DNA from: Scatophagus argus
Taxonomy: Eukaryota > Chordata > Actinopteri > Scatophagidae
Length of the DNA stretch: 64,000 bases
Direction of reading: 5' to 3'
Assembly: GCF_020382885.2 (NCBI RefSeq)
Contig: NC_058496.1
Coordinates: forward strand, 222,501 to 286,500
In this document: piece after piece, positions 23,352-36,400 of the stretch
Numbering within the stretch: position 1 is the stretch's first letter
Layout of the letters: the number at the start of each line of letters is the position of its first letter
Translations under genes and position numbers: made by a program
The notes under the pieces: model-generated
The model's database searches: none
The model's input: only the letters and a program-made list of their open reading frames with translations
Told to the model about the DNA's origin: nothing

Positions 23352-25892
23352 TCAGGACATCTCTAACAGGGAGGCGGGGTCCGAGTCGTGGAAGACGATC
23401 CTGTCTGAGGTTCGACTGGTCCATGTTAACACCTCAGCTGTCCTCAGGGTACTGACAGGATGTGACCACATATGACAGACAGCAGTTTCCTGTGACTGCT
23501 GTAAGTGTGTGACCTGCTGTGTGTGTGTGTGCGTGTGTGTGTGTGTGTGTGACCTGCTGTGTGTGTGTGTAGTTGAGTGGTGTGTCTCTTCCAGACTGGG
23601 GTTTCCGTCAGTTGGAGGTTGTTGCAGATAAACTTTTCAAAGCTCAAAGCAGCAGTTTGGACTGGACGGTGGAGGAGCACCGATATGGAACCAGTAGGAC
23701 CTTTAGCCCCCTGGCAGGGCAAACCTCACTGTGTACCACACATCATGTTGTCTTTGCTGCTGTGTCTCACCAGCCTGGTGCTTTATTGGATGTGTGTAGG
23801 TCAGGAGCAGAAGGAGAGGGAGGCGGAGCTTCATTCTCCAACTCACATCGACGTGTACAGAAAAATTTCTTTCTGGGCGAAATTTTTAGAACTTCAGGTA
23901 CGTCACTGAGCGAATCATCACCTTGTTTTCCAATCACAGCTTGATCTCTGCTTCAGACTTTATTGAACAGCAGATGCTAGTTTCTGTTCTGCTTTGGGAC
24001 ACACCAAAAACTACTGATGTCATGGCAGCAGGCTGATGATGTCACATTGTGTTGTCATGGCAGTGGAAAATGCTGACAGTGAAACAGGAAGACTCTGAGC
24101 ACAAATACAGCTCCTCCCCCTTGGAGTGGATCACCATGGAAACCAACATCGCATACTGGCTGCACTCATCTACCAATGTAACACACACACACACACACTC
24201 TCACTCTCACTGCCACTCAGACACACTCACACACACACACACACACACACTGGTTCTGTCATTGACTGTCTGTGTCTCAGGCTCAGATCCATCTGATTGG
24301 TAACCCTGTGTCGTGGGGCGTGGCCAACCTCAGTCTGCTGACCTATCAGCTGCTAGCAGCTTTCTACCTGCTGAGGAGGAGGCGGGGCTTCAAAGACCTC
24401 CCTGATGGTACACACAGACACATGCACACACACTTTTAACGCACTCTCAGTAGTGAGTATAAAAAAATAAAAAATAAAAAACCACCTATTTAACTCGAGA
24501 GAAATACAGATAAATACGAAAGTCAGCAGTGCAGTAACAGTACAGACAAGACAATGAACGCAGTATGGTACAATACAATACAAATGGACAACAGACAGTG
24601 TGGACTTAACCGCATCACGTTAAAGTGACAGCGTGGTTAAATAAAGTGGGGGTACGGTTAGTGAAGTGACATTATAGATGGTTTTCAACTGCTCCACAAC
24701 AGGTTTGACATGTCTGACAGGCGAGATCTGGTCTCAGTGTCACCACAAGTACTGGTAAATAAAAAGGTGTGCGTCTGACAGTTGGAAACAAGCTCGAGTT
24801 CCTGCACCGTTCAGCCAGCACACAAACATACTGTATATTATGATGATAGTAATGTCTGTGTGTGTGCGTGTGTGTGTCTTTCCAGATGTGTGGTCTCAGT
24901 TTGTGTGTCTGGGATGTGTGTGTGTTGGTGGTTGGTTGGTGAACTTTGTGCCCTTCTTGCTGATGGAGAAAACTCTCTTCCTGTATCACTACCTGCCTGC
25001 ACTCTGCTACCTGTACCTGCTGAGCCCTGCCCTGCTGGAGCACACGCACACTCACCTGCTCAGGTATATGTGCGCGCGCACACACACACACACACACACA
25101 GTGCTGTGTATATGTTGGGTGTGTCAGGCAGAGATTTCTTTCTGTTCTGAGCTGAAAAGTTTGTGTTCACAAACTGAAACTGAAATGTGAGCAGTTAACT
25201 TTGTAACATGTGGATGTTTCTGTGTGTGCTGTAATGTCACGGTCTTGCCACTGGGTGTCACTGTGCTCCTGTGTGCACCAGAAGCGTTACGGTGCTGTCA
25301 ACCCGAGCTTCACTTTCACTTCATGCTGATGATCCTCGAAAGCTTATGTTCAGGGAAACAGACTCTTCACACTTTCCAGCAGACAACAACAAGGTTTTAT
25401 TTTCCTGAGGTGTTACAGGTGAGCTAAGTGCTGACATATCCAGGCTCCACACTCTCAGGTGGCTTCCAGCTGTGGTTTCTGCTTCGTGCACGTCACGGCG
25501 GCGTAGACGCTCTCGTCAGTCGTTCCTGCGACAGTGCAGTTTGACATCATGAATGGAACTTTCCTCATGATGATGTCTGGGTGCCCTGATTCGAGGTCCC
25601 TCATTGGCCACAACCAGAAAAGGCACATTGACAGAAACATAAAACCTCTGATGTGTGGTTGGTTGGTGCGTTACGTTTTCTGTGTCACATGCTCATTAAA
25701 TCTGTCTGTCTGTGCCGCAGTGCCACACACCAACGTGCGCTGCGTGTGTGCGTGTTGGCGGTGTTGTCGTCGGTTTTCCTGTCATATCGAACCTTCTGCC
25801 CTTTGACCTACGGTAACCCCGAGCTGTCCGCCAATCAACTGCAAGGACTGAAGTGGAGAGACTCCTGGGACATCCTGTACCGCCGCCGGTAG
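20647..25892 (+). CDS. pomt1: Protein O-mannosyltransferase 1
   Basis: With POMT2 it transfers mannose from dolichyl-phosphate mannose to Ser/Thr in the ER membrane, the first step of alpha-dystroglycan O-mannosylation. Nineteen exons: 20647-20759, 20892-20998, 21083-21133, 21216-21362, 21573-21681, 21832-21888, 21997-22090, 22272-22427, 22509-22639, 22724-22819, 22886-22978, 23111-23207, 23356-23448, 23573-23693, 23800-23897, 24064-24177, 24281-24407, 24886-25063, 25721-25892. All phases close, giving 717 aa. The catalytic loop shows FDEVYYGQF (acidic DE pair). Many hydrophobic helices follow. The luminal MIR region has [19 protein letters not shown] and [14 protein letters not shown]. The late PMT signature is [14 protein letters not shown], and the end is [14 protein letters not shown]. 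The start at 20647 ([13 protein letters not shown]) aligns with the human N-terminus. An in-frame ATG at 20617 would add ten residues. Confidence 0.96.
24430..24760. repeat. Probable dispersed repeat in pomt1 intron 17
   Basis: A-rich start (AAAAAATAAAAAATAAAAAA), then AATACAATACAAATGGACAAC and GTGACATTATAGATGG-type text, which looks like the tail of a fish retroposon. The family is not recognised. Confidence 0.35.
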
Positions 25893-26215
25893 ACAGACAG
25901 ACGAGTACTCTGTCCGTGGTCCTGATCACATGCTGACGCCAGGTCCTGTGATCTGACAGATCTTGAGAGGAGGGACCTGAACGCACCATCAGGTGTGTGT
26001 CTACTGGACGAGGAGCTTCAGACCTCAGAGTGTGTTGACACAGTGACTCAACATATGTAAAAGCCTTTTAATGTTAGCAGTTTGATTGATATGTGACATC
26101 ACACGTGTCACTTGATGTTGGCATGAGACGGGACTAACGTCTCAAACGAGATGCAGTGGAGTCTTGTACGAAGACCAGGACTAACAGTCTGAAGTCGGAG
26201 TCGCTTCAGGCTGAA

Positions 26216-26221
26216 AATAAA
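26216..26221 (+). promoter_or_regulatory. pomt1: Poly(A) signal of pomt1
   Basis: AATAAA lies 324 bp after the stop codon, in GAAAATAAAATCC. Confidence 0.6.
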
Positions 26222-26224
26222 ATC

Positions 26225-27970
26225 CAAACAGAACAAACTGTAAAACACAGCACTTCTGTTCTGACGTGCGTCTGGCGTGTTGTGTTCACAGACTGTGGAT
26301 CAGGTGGTAGTAAAGAAACAGTTTGGTCTCAACATGAACAAACCAGTCTAAACAGTGAGAGCACATCATAACAAAGAGTTAAATATTAGTATTATTAAAG
26401 AAGAAGGTCAACTGCTGCTTTTCAATGTACGTAATAAATAATAATTTTCTTCACCAATTCAGAAACCAGGAAACAAACTAAAGTTAGATTTCCACATTCT
26501 TATTGATTTGTGACATTTAGGATTCGTCCTGTAAAACACTGAACAGAGTCTGACGCTTTAATGTTAGAAAAGAAACTGCTAGACTGTGGTAGAGCTCATT
26601 CCAACTCTGATACGGACAACGATTTTGTACCATTCATTTTATTTTCTATTGGGATGTTTTTCAAATATTTTAACTTGTGTGTGCATGTTTGTGTGTGTGT
26701 GTGTTCACTGAGTTAAACTTTTTAATGAAAGTGTGAATTCAGCACTGTGGACTGCTATTATCATATTTTAGGTGAATTCGTATACGTTCAAGAGAAAATA
26801 TTAAACGCATTACAATTAAAGACTATCGATGCATACTTACGTCTGAACTCTGAATTTTTAGAACACCTACAGAAACTCCGCTAACAGTAACGTGACCCGG
26901 CGGAACCTTTACAGTGGAAGGAACGGAAGTGAAATTTGGAGGAAGGAAATAAAGAGCGGACAGTTTAAACTGTGGTTGGAAGGTTTGTTTGGTTGTTGGT
27001 TAAACTAGCAGTCAGTCAAATTGTACTTACACAATACAAATCAAAGCTTGAAGTTTCTGTTTGAACTGAAACATTTCAACCGGAACTAGGAGTGAGCAAT
27101 GGAACATCGCGGGATACGCCGTGCAGCCGCACAGCCTGCTGGGTAATATGTTAACGACAAAACTGCGTTGATTGGAGCTGCGCGGCGCGTTGACACGGAA
27201 AGTAAGGACTAATTTAAGTCAAAATAAAATCAAAAAGTGGACTGAATAAACAGATAAAAAGTAGAAGTGGCGGAAGCTGCTGAAGGTCAGAGCGATTCAA
27301 ATGATTAGCGAATGTTTATGCTAGCTGCTAATGTTAGCATCAAGTGCCGGAGTACTGCTCCGTGTAGTATTTGTACATAAATTCTGCAGAACTTAAAACT
27401 TCAAAGAGAAGAAGAGAGCTAGTGATGTGGACTGTAGTTTCTGTCCCGGATGTCCACAAACTTTGGTACCTTTACTTTTACTTAACCTCAAACGCCACGT
27501 GTATTTTTTGGTTTCGTGGAAAACGACACAGAAAACACTCGTTTGTCTATGATTTAACTTACTGAAATGGACAAATTCCAGTTTTAATAGTAAGAAGCCG
27601 TGCTTTATCGCCTTTAGCAAAGCGCTTAAATAGCACGTTTATTCAATTCAGTTTATTTAATCACATTCCTATTAAAAACGTAGAAACTGTACTGTGTTTT
27701 TGCGGAGATCTTTATCCACAGCGTTGGTCTTTAATGTTATCTTTAGAAATCCATGATAACATCAGGTCCGTGCGGGAGGTGAATATTATTATGTCCGCTC
27801 TCACCATGAGGGCACTCGGTGTCTCCAACATGTCCACGTTCACTGGACAAAGACAGGAAAATGGTCAGCGGCCTGTGATAATTATCACATGAAATGTTCA
27901 TTATAAACCTGTCATGGTGTGTGCTGACGAGGTGGTGATGCTGTCTGTCTGTCTGTCTGTCTGTGCAGCC
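26225..27970 (+). other. snapc4: Intergenic region holding the snapc4 promoter
   Basis: 26225-26850 is AT-rich with nothing coding. From about 26880 to 27205 it becomes GC-richer, with ETS-like motifs (ACGGAAGTG at 26933-26941, CCGGAACT near 27079) and GCGCGGCGCG. CACGGAAA|GTAAGG at 27194-27207 could be the donor of a non-coding first exon. The coding exon is preceded by CTGTCTGTCTGTGCAG, a 3' splice site, so an upstream non-coding exon is expected. Confidence 0.45.
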
Positions 27971-30900
27971 ATGTCTGTCTCTCTGTCAGCAGAGAGAGAC
28001 AGGATCCAGCGACAGGTGGAGCAGCTGGAGCAGAGTCTGGCTGTAACACACACTGAACTGGAGCTGCTGAGTAGTGAGACAGGTACTCGTCTGTCTGTCT
28101 GTTTGTGTGTGTGTCCATCTGTCTCTCTCTGTCTAACAGTGATGTTGTGTCTCTTTGGTCAGAGGACGAATCGGATGGTGACGACACAGAGGAGGGGGCG
28201 GGACAGGTAGCACACACATCGACACATCAGTTAGAGCAGCGCTACATTTAAGTCATGACGTCAGGTCTGGAACAACACAACTGAAGTCAAAGAGTCACAA
28301 AGATGACACGTGTCTGTAGTTCTGTCTGTAGTCCCACACAGACTGACAGGTTTACTCCTTGGCTTCGGTTCTGTTACGTGTGATTTGAAGCTGTCAGCGC
28401 CCTCTAGTGGACAAATATTAATTTCTGTCGTAGTATTGTTGTTCATAGTAAAAGTCAATCAGAGAATACTGTGTGTGTGTGTGTGTTTTCAGTCTGCAGC
28501 AGGTCTCTTGGCTCAGAGAGAGAAGATCCAGAAGGAGATACAGAATCTGGAGAATGTCCTGGGACCGCACAGTTCCACCTGTGTGTCAGGTACCTGTCTG
28601 TCCATCTGCCTGTCTGTCTATCTGTCTGTCTCCATTTAAACATTAACAGATGATGTATTCATGTCTGGTCTGTTGTTTCTGTCCAGATGATGACAGCAGC
28701 AGCAGTGAGGAGGTCAGTAACCATATCAACTCTTCAATATCTGCCTCGCTGTGTCTGTGACCTAACTGTGTCTGTCTGTCCCCGTTCAGAGCGAGCTGGG
28801 TCTGTCTCTGTCCGTGGACTCGTGCATTCAGATGAACCTTGTATACCAGCAGGTGGTTCAGGAGACTCTGGACCAACTTGAGATGCTACTGACACACAAC
28901 CGCAAACAGCAGGTCAGTATTGACACGTCACTGACAGCGGGTCAGTACTGACACGTCACAGCAGGTCATAATAAATCATTTTGTCTGCAGAAAGAGGTGG
29001 TGTCTCAGCTGTCTGGACCAATCAGAGAGCCTTTGAGAGAGCAGCTCCCGCCTTCCTCCTGCCAGCCGTCAGTCAACTTGTTCCTGGGACGCTTCCTCAA
29101 GCCATACTTCAAGGACAAACTGACAGGGCTGGTAAGAGAGACACACAGACAGAGGTAAACACAGTCTAACTGCTGACTCATGAGATGCTGTGTCTGTGTG
29201 TCTCCAGGGTCCCCCAGCCAATCAGGAGACAAAGGAGAAGGCCAGTAGGATGACCGGTTGTCTGGACAACAAGAAGCTGAAAGTAAAGCGATGTAAGAAT
29301 GAAAACTGACACATCACCAAACTTTATTGACCCAAGAGGAAGTCATGGCTCATATGAACCACTCAAACGTTAAATTGTCCTGCCCTCTTATTTGCTTGTC
29401 TGTTAATTTACTGTAAAAAGAGGACATTGTGTAACTTGTGTAAAATTTGGTAGCTTATGTGATTTTGTGCCTCCTCGTTTTATGAATGCAGATCCATTTG
29501 TCAGAGAGAACGTTAGCTTAGTTAGCCTAGTTAGTCAGCATCTCGTCTAGAGGTGTGAGCAGACGGAAAGAAAATGAATTCCTTTAAACTGCTCACAAGT
29601 CTTGTCTGAGTAGGCCAGCTGTCAGAAGCACATATGAAATGCCATCCCGGTGAATTACCAGGAAGGCTGTCGAGCCCCAGACGCACATGAAGGACACACA
29701 TGGATTCAGGGATTCAAAGAAGTTTATTGTCATATGCTCAGTATCAACACAGGGTCAACTGAGCAATGAAATACTTGTGACAAGACAGCCAAGCAACCCA
29801 AGTAGACGTAAGATAAAAATAGAACTAAGTAAAAGAATTTGAATAGAATTAAGTAAAATAGATTTTCTTAAAAAAATGAAAACATTGTATACATTATGGA
29901 AACAGGATGTACATGTGCAGTGTGAGACCAGATGAGTGTGTAAGGTAGGTGAGGGAGATGATATGATGGGAGCTGGTCGGTCTGGTGGTCTGCGCCCAGT
30001 TAACGCACACATCCACATGCACGTGCACATGCACCCACTTACTCATACACACAGACAGTAAATGCATCTTCGTGTGTCTTCAGGGGAGAGCTGGCAGAAG
30101 ACTCTGCTCATCCACTCAGTGGCCAGAGATGGACTGAGGAGACTCACCCAACCCAAACTGTCCAAGTAACACCCATCCTGCTGTATTATTGTTGTTACCA
30201 TAGCAGCACTAACGTACATCTACAGTTTCACACAGATTGCACGGTAATGGCTGAGTAACACCCCAGCAGTTACCATGGCAACCGCCTATAACTTGTACAA
30301 CACACTCTGTTTTACCCCAACCACCTGTGGACATTTTTTAGGAACATGTCTATCTGTTTGCCTGTCTCTCTCTCTTGCAGGGTGGACTACCTGAGTCAGA
30401 AGCTGTCGTCAGCTGTGGAGACAGACAGGCAGCAGCTCAGAGAGCAGATAGACAGTCTGGAGAGAGAAATCAGCTTACTCAGGTGAGTCTCAGTGTGTAT
30501 CTTCATCTTCATCTTCAGCATCAAAGTACAATTAGTCCAAATATCTGGGCAGTACACAGTAGCAGTGCTGCAGATTCACATGTTCTTATTTTATGAATAA
30601 TGCATAGTTTTACTTTTAATACTTTTAATAAATCCACAGTTCATGTTAATGTTGGGTTCCCTGTCTCTGAGCGGTCAGAAAGAAGAAGGAGGAGGAGCTG
30701 ATTGGTGATCGGTATGAAGAACATGATTGGCAGAAGATCTCTAATATTGATGTAGGTGACCAATTAATGTCATGATCACATATTGGTGATTGAAGCAACA
30801 GACTGTCAGTGAAGACATCTTCTCTCCTCTCCTCTCTCCTCCTCGTCCTCTCCTCTCCTCCTCTCCTCTTCTCTCCCCTCCTCTCCTGTCGTCTCCCGTC

Positions 30901-32265
30901 CCCTCCCCCCTGCTGTTCTCTCCTCTCCCCCCTCCTCTCTGCTCCTCTCCTCTCCCCTCTTCTCTCCCCTCTTCTCTCCCCTCCCCTCCCCTCCTCTCCT
31001 GTCGTCTCCCGTCCCCTCCCCCCTGCTGTTCTCTTCTCTCCCCCCGCCTGTCCCCTCCTCTCCTCACCTCCCCTCCCCTCCTCTCCCCTCTTCTCTCCTC
31101 TCCCCCCTCCCCTCCTCTCCTCTCCTGTCGTCTCCCGTCCCCTCCCCCCTGCTGTTCTCTTCTCTCCCCCCGCCTGTCCCCTCCTCTCCTCACCTCCCCT
31201 CCCCTCCTCTCCCCTCTTCTCTCCTCTCCCCCCTCCTCTCCTCTCCTCTCCTCTTCTCTCCCATCCCCTCCCCCCTCGCCTCCTCTCCCCTCCTCCTCCC
31301 CTCTCCTCCCTCCTCCTCTCGTCTCCTCAGTTTGAAGGAACGAGGGATGCAGACGATATCCGTAGTTTCTGGCAGAACTTTCTCCACCCGTCCATCAATA
31401 AGACTCGGTGGAGTCAGGAGGAGGTGGAGAAACTGAAGGAAGTCAGCAGGAGACATGGAGAGAGACACTGGGAGACCATCGCTGCAGAGCTGGGGGTGAG
31501 AAAGATTGTCTTTAACTTGTCTCCCTCTTGTACTTTTTCCACTTGTTTATCTTTGTCCTGTCTAAATTACCTGTCTGTCACCCTCACCTGTCTGTCTCTC
31601 AGACGGGGAGAACGGCCTTCTTGTGTCTTCAGACCTTCCAGCGTTTTGTCTCAGATTCGTTGAGACATGGAAGCTGGACTCCAGCTGAAGACACTCTCCT
31701 CAGGGAGCTGGTGGACAAGATGAGGATTGGAAACTTCATCCCCTACACACAGAGTAATGACATCACACTCTGACATCACATCGTGACATCACATTGAGAC
31801 ACTGAAGATTGGGTACCAAACTCAGTACTTTTAAGTGTACTGACTGAATCAGTTGGTGCTAAAGTTGGGTACGTCACAGAGACAGACAGAAAGAGAGAGA
31901 GAGACAGAGTGAGAAAGAGAGACGAAAGAGAGAGACAGATACAGAAAGAGAGACAGACAGACAGACAGAGAAAGAGAGACAGACGGGATACAGAAAGAGA
32001 GACAGACAAACAGACAGAGAAAGAGAGACAGAGAAGGGATACAGAAAGACAGACAGTAAGAGAGAGAGAGAGAGACAGAGACAGAAAGAGAGAGAAATAG
32101 ACAGACAGACAGAGAAAGAGAGACCAAGAGAGAGACAGATAGACAGAGACAGAAAGAGGGAGAGACAGACAGACAGAGAAAGAGAGACCGAGAGAGAGAC
32201 AGAGACAGGATACAGAAAGAGAGACAGACAGAGAGAGAGAGACAGACAGACAGAGACAGAAAGAA

Positions 32266-32296
<31 letters not shown>

Positions 32297-33074
32297 GACA
32301 GAAAGAGAGAGACACACAGACAGACACAGAGACAGAATACAGAGACAGAAAGAGAGAAACTGAACTGAACTTTGGTGTCTTTTACTGCAGTGCTGGGACT
32401 GAGCTAACACCTGTCCGTCTCCACACCTGTCTCTTTCCACCTGTCTGTCTTCCAGTGAGTTACTTCATGGAAGGTCGTGACCCCGCTCAGCTGATCTACA
32501 GGTGGAACCAGGTGTTGGACCCGAGCCTGAAGAAGGGCCCGTGGACTCAAGAGGAGGACCAGGTAGACTGAAACAGGGCGTAGACAGCACTGCTGCACTG
32601 TGCTCAGAAACATCTCAGGGTTTCCTCCCAGAACAGACGGTTCAAAGTATTGATCTTGTATTGAGATCGATACCTCACAGGTTACATTCATTTGACATGT
32701 GTCTACCTGTCTGTCTCTTAGCTGTTGTTGCGGGCTGTCTCTCGTTATGGAGAGAAGGACTGGTGGAAAATCAGGTTGGAGGTCCCTGGTCGCCATGACA
32801 GCGCCTGCAGAGACAGGTGAGAGCTGATTGGATGTTCATGAGTGAGCATGTCTTCAGGTGTGTTCAGACAGGAAATGAAGTGATGAACTCCTTTGTACGA
32901 TCACAAAGCAGATTCATAAGGACTCACACGGTGTACAAACATCGTTTTTACTTCAGCAGTACTACCACAGTGTATTCTGTTACAATAAAAGTCCATTTCA
33001 GAATAATCCATTAAAGAAACATGTTGCGCCAGGCAGACTTTTTTATCCTGTTTGAACAGGAAGTGACTGACCTG

Positions 33075-33127
<53 letters not shown>

Positions 33128-33413
33128 ACAGATATTATGACTGCCTGAAGGCAGACACAAAGAGAGGACCGTTTGACAAACAGGAGAAAGAGCTGCTTCT
33201 GAAGCTGGTGGAGAAACATGGAGTTGGTGCGTCTCTCACACATACGCACACACACATCTGCTGTTACTAATTAACAATTAATTAATAATTTAGTGAGAAA
33301 CTGACAGAAGTAAGTAAGTCTCTAAATACTACATGGAAAAACTGCAGTAACAGGGACATGCTCTCCACATCTTTAAATAGCCAGAAGTCATTTTAATTTT
33401 AGATCTGTGTTTC

Positions 33414-33470
<57 letters not shown>

Positions 33471-36400
33471 AGGTCGCTGGGCAAAGATCGCTGCTGAGAT
33501 CCCTCATCGTAATGATGCTCAGTGTCTTCGAGAGTGGAGGAGACTGAGCAGACCACCCCCTTCTCAGGTACACTCACCTGTTCGGGCAGGCGGGGGGATG
33601 TTATCTGTGGTTAAAGGTTCAGTATGCATATAAAACAAGCTGCTGGAAAACAAGAGGTCTGACTCTGTCTCTTCTGTCAACAGAAAGATCCAGAAGCTAA
33701 AAAAGTGAGTTGCAGAGGAGCGAAGAAGAAGGTTACCCCAGCCAAAAAGACAATCAGGAGACGACAGGTAAAAGTGAAGGAGGAAGAGATCAGTGAGGAG
33801 GAGGAGGAAGAGGAGGACATGGTGGTGGAGTACATGGACAGTGATGAAGAGCCGAAGAAGAAGAAGAAGAAGAAAGAAATGAAGGAGGTAGTGGAAGTGT
33901 TGAGGACTGGGGAGGTGGAGAAGGAGGAGGAAGAGGAGGAGTATACCTTCCCTCCCATGCAGGAGTGGGCTCCAGCAGAAAAAGCAGAATCTTTTACCTT
34001 GCTGAGCTTTCGGCCAGTTGAGTTACCTTCCTCTGGAGACGCCCACAAAGGGATACCATTCCGATCAACCATCCTAGGCCAATTGGGACGCTCCGAGATC
34101 ATCGGGCCGCCTCCCAGAGAGCTGCAGTGGGAGAGGCGCCACAGCACCAGCACTCTGATGATGGTGTCTCCTGACCAGCTGCGAGCCCACCTGTGCCGCC
34201 AGGTGGACAAGTACAACAACCTGAGCTCCAGGCCCCAAGAGAAGGTCCAGTCCGGTAAACAGAACCACCTGAGCCGCGCGAGGGACAAAGTGCTGGACTA
34301 TGAGCTGCAGGTTGCAGTGTTGCCATGGATCGGCAATCTGCTGATCCCGGCAAAAACCAGACTGACGATAGCCGATGCCCTGAGGGAGCAAGGTGAGAAG
34401 ACACGACTTTCCTCAACTCCAGTCTTCACGCTCCTCCTTCAAACCATGAATGTAGACTCTGTAGGCTGTAAGGAGATGATAGAGCAGAGACGAAACAGGG
34501 TGATGTTGCTCACACCTCCTGTAGATCCCTCCCCTGTCCGCATGAAGTCCCCCAAAACCATTGCAGGAATCCTGCAGCGGAGGAAGGTGCAAGAGGAGCA
34601 TCAGGGGTTAGACCAGCAGCACAAACTGATCCTGAACCAGATTCAGTTTCTGCGCCAACACGAGAAACAGAAACAGCTGCTGCTTAAACAGCAGCTACGA
34701 CCACAACAACCCCAGCAACTAATGCTGCTGCAGCAACCTCCTCTTCCCCGTTTACCATCGATGCCTTCTCAGAATCGCCGTGAATTTCTTCTTCAGATGC
34801 CTCCTGTGTCGTTTCCTCAGGCTGTCCTCATTCCTCAGCCTATTGCACAATCTCAGGCTGCCTCCAACCAACTCATGCCTCCCTCTTCCCTGACCGTACC
34901 ACCTCCAGCTCCACACAGACCTGCAGCACTCACTTCTCCCTTGCCTGCTCCTACCAGACCGACTGTCCTTCCTGTCTCTGCAGTCCCTGTGGCCTTAAAT
35001 GCCACATCTCCCTTCGTTGCCTCTTTCCACCAACAAGCTGGGTCTTTGACTCAAAACCTCGACCCTTGTCCTGCCCTCAGTCCATCAAGCTCCACCCCAA
35101 ATCCACCGAAACGGGGTAGGCGCAAGGTGTCAGAGGATCCGCAGGCCTACTGCAGCGGTCCAAATGAGGTGGAAGGTAATGGTGCGGGTGGAGAGTGTAC
35201 AGGTTTGGACAGGGCAGGTGATGGTGGGAGTGAGGAAGGAAGGAGGACTCGGAAGCCGACTGTGAAGGCCAAAACTCTGCGGGAAGCCACTGATGCCAGG
35301 GTAACTGCCTTCTCATGAATTCTTGTGTAGTCATGATTTATGTTTATTTGTGTGTGATTTATTAAATCTTTAAAAGGAATCAAATGAAATGTAGCCCAAC
35401 AGTAATGCTCTCAGCCAGGCTTGAGTGACCTGCTGGGCGGAGCTGATTTCACTGGTATTTCAGCTCCCTGAATCAGTTTAACATCTTCTGAAGGCCACCT
35501 GTTGGCCTTAGTCATGCACATTTGAATGGAATTACCCTGAGGCCTTCGCAGCCCATGGGGGCCTATCTATGCCTGTCCGCTGACATACCCTGACTCATCT
35601 TTGGGCGTTGATTTGGGCGGCACAGTGGCTCAGTGGTTAACGCTGTTGCCTCATACCAAGAAGGTCCTGGCAGAATGAGGGGTGTTTCCGTGCTCCTCTC
35701 ATGCATCCAGATGTTTAGATCGGGAGTTGGTCTCCAGGCATCAGTAGCTGCTCACTGCTGGATTAAATGCAAAGAATAAACTTCACTGTGTTGTACTGAG
35801 TGTGGTTGACACTAAGAAATTTTGCTCCTTTCAGGCTGAAGCCAAGAAGAAAGCTGCTGCATCTCCAAGAAAGGAAGCTCAGATCCAGACCACAAATACT
35901 CCTCCTCAGTCCGTCATCCCTGTTCCTTCTCCTGTTGCTTCCATCCAGCTGACACCTCCTCAGGCTCCTCAACTGACCACACCTCCTGCCCCTCCTCCTT
36001 CTGCAGTCATATTCTCCCCACTGCTCAAAGCTGGTACTGCCTCCCCTCCCCGTCTCAGTCTGGACGTCCCTGCTGTCTCTACAACATTGTCCAAGATGAC
36101 CCAGAACGCCACACCTGCCTGCTCTGATACAACTATGTCATCAACTCAGAACTGCGGTTCAGGCCCACCCTCCTCAGTATGGACCAATCAGCACAGAGCT
36201 TCCTTTGCTTCAAGCCTACCTGTTCCCTTTCATAATGATCATGACTATGTTTCTTTGAATCTTGGCCCCACCCCGAGTCCACATGTCTCTGAGTCAGTTC
36301 AGGTTGGCGCCATCCCCAAGAACATCTGCTGTGAATCTGACCCTGTGACCGTCAAGCCTTCCAGAGTCCTGCCCAGAGGAACGAAACGAGTGAGGGTGGA

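Noticed and set aside
30741-31663. Long open frames over the C/T-rich tract
   Set aside because: Repeat artefact. Only the part from 31331 to 31495 is snapc4 exon 11.
31776-32440. Leu/Ser/Cys-rich minus-strand open frames of up to 188 codons
   Set aside because: Translation of the GACA/GAGA minisatellite in snapc4 intron 12.
33677-34391. Minus-strand open frames opposite snapc4 exon 17
   Set aside because: Shadow frames of a real coding exon; no splice or domain support.
35612-35690. Possible tRNA gene
   Set aside because: An A-box-like stretch is present but there is no B-box and no cloverleaf. It is a decayed SINE-like repeat.
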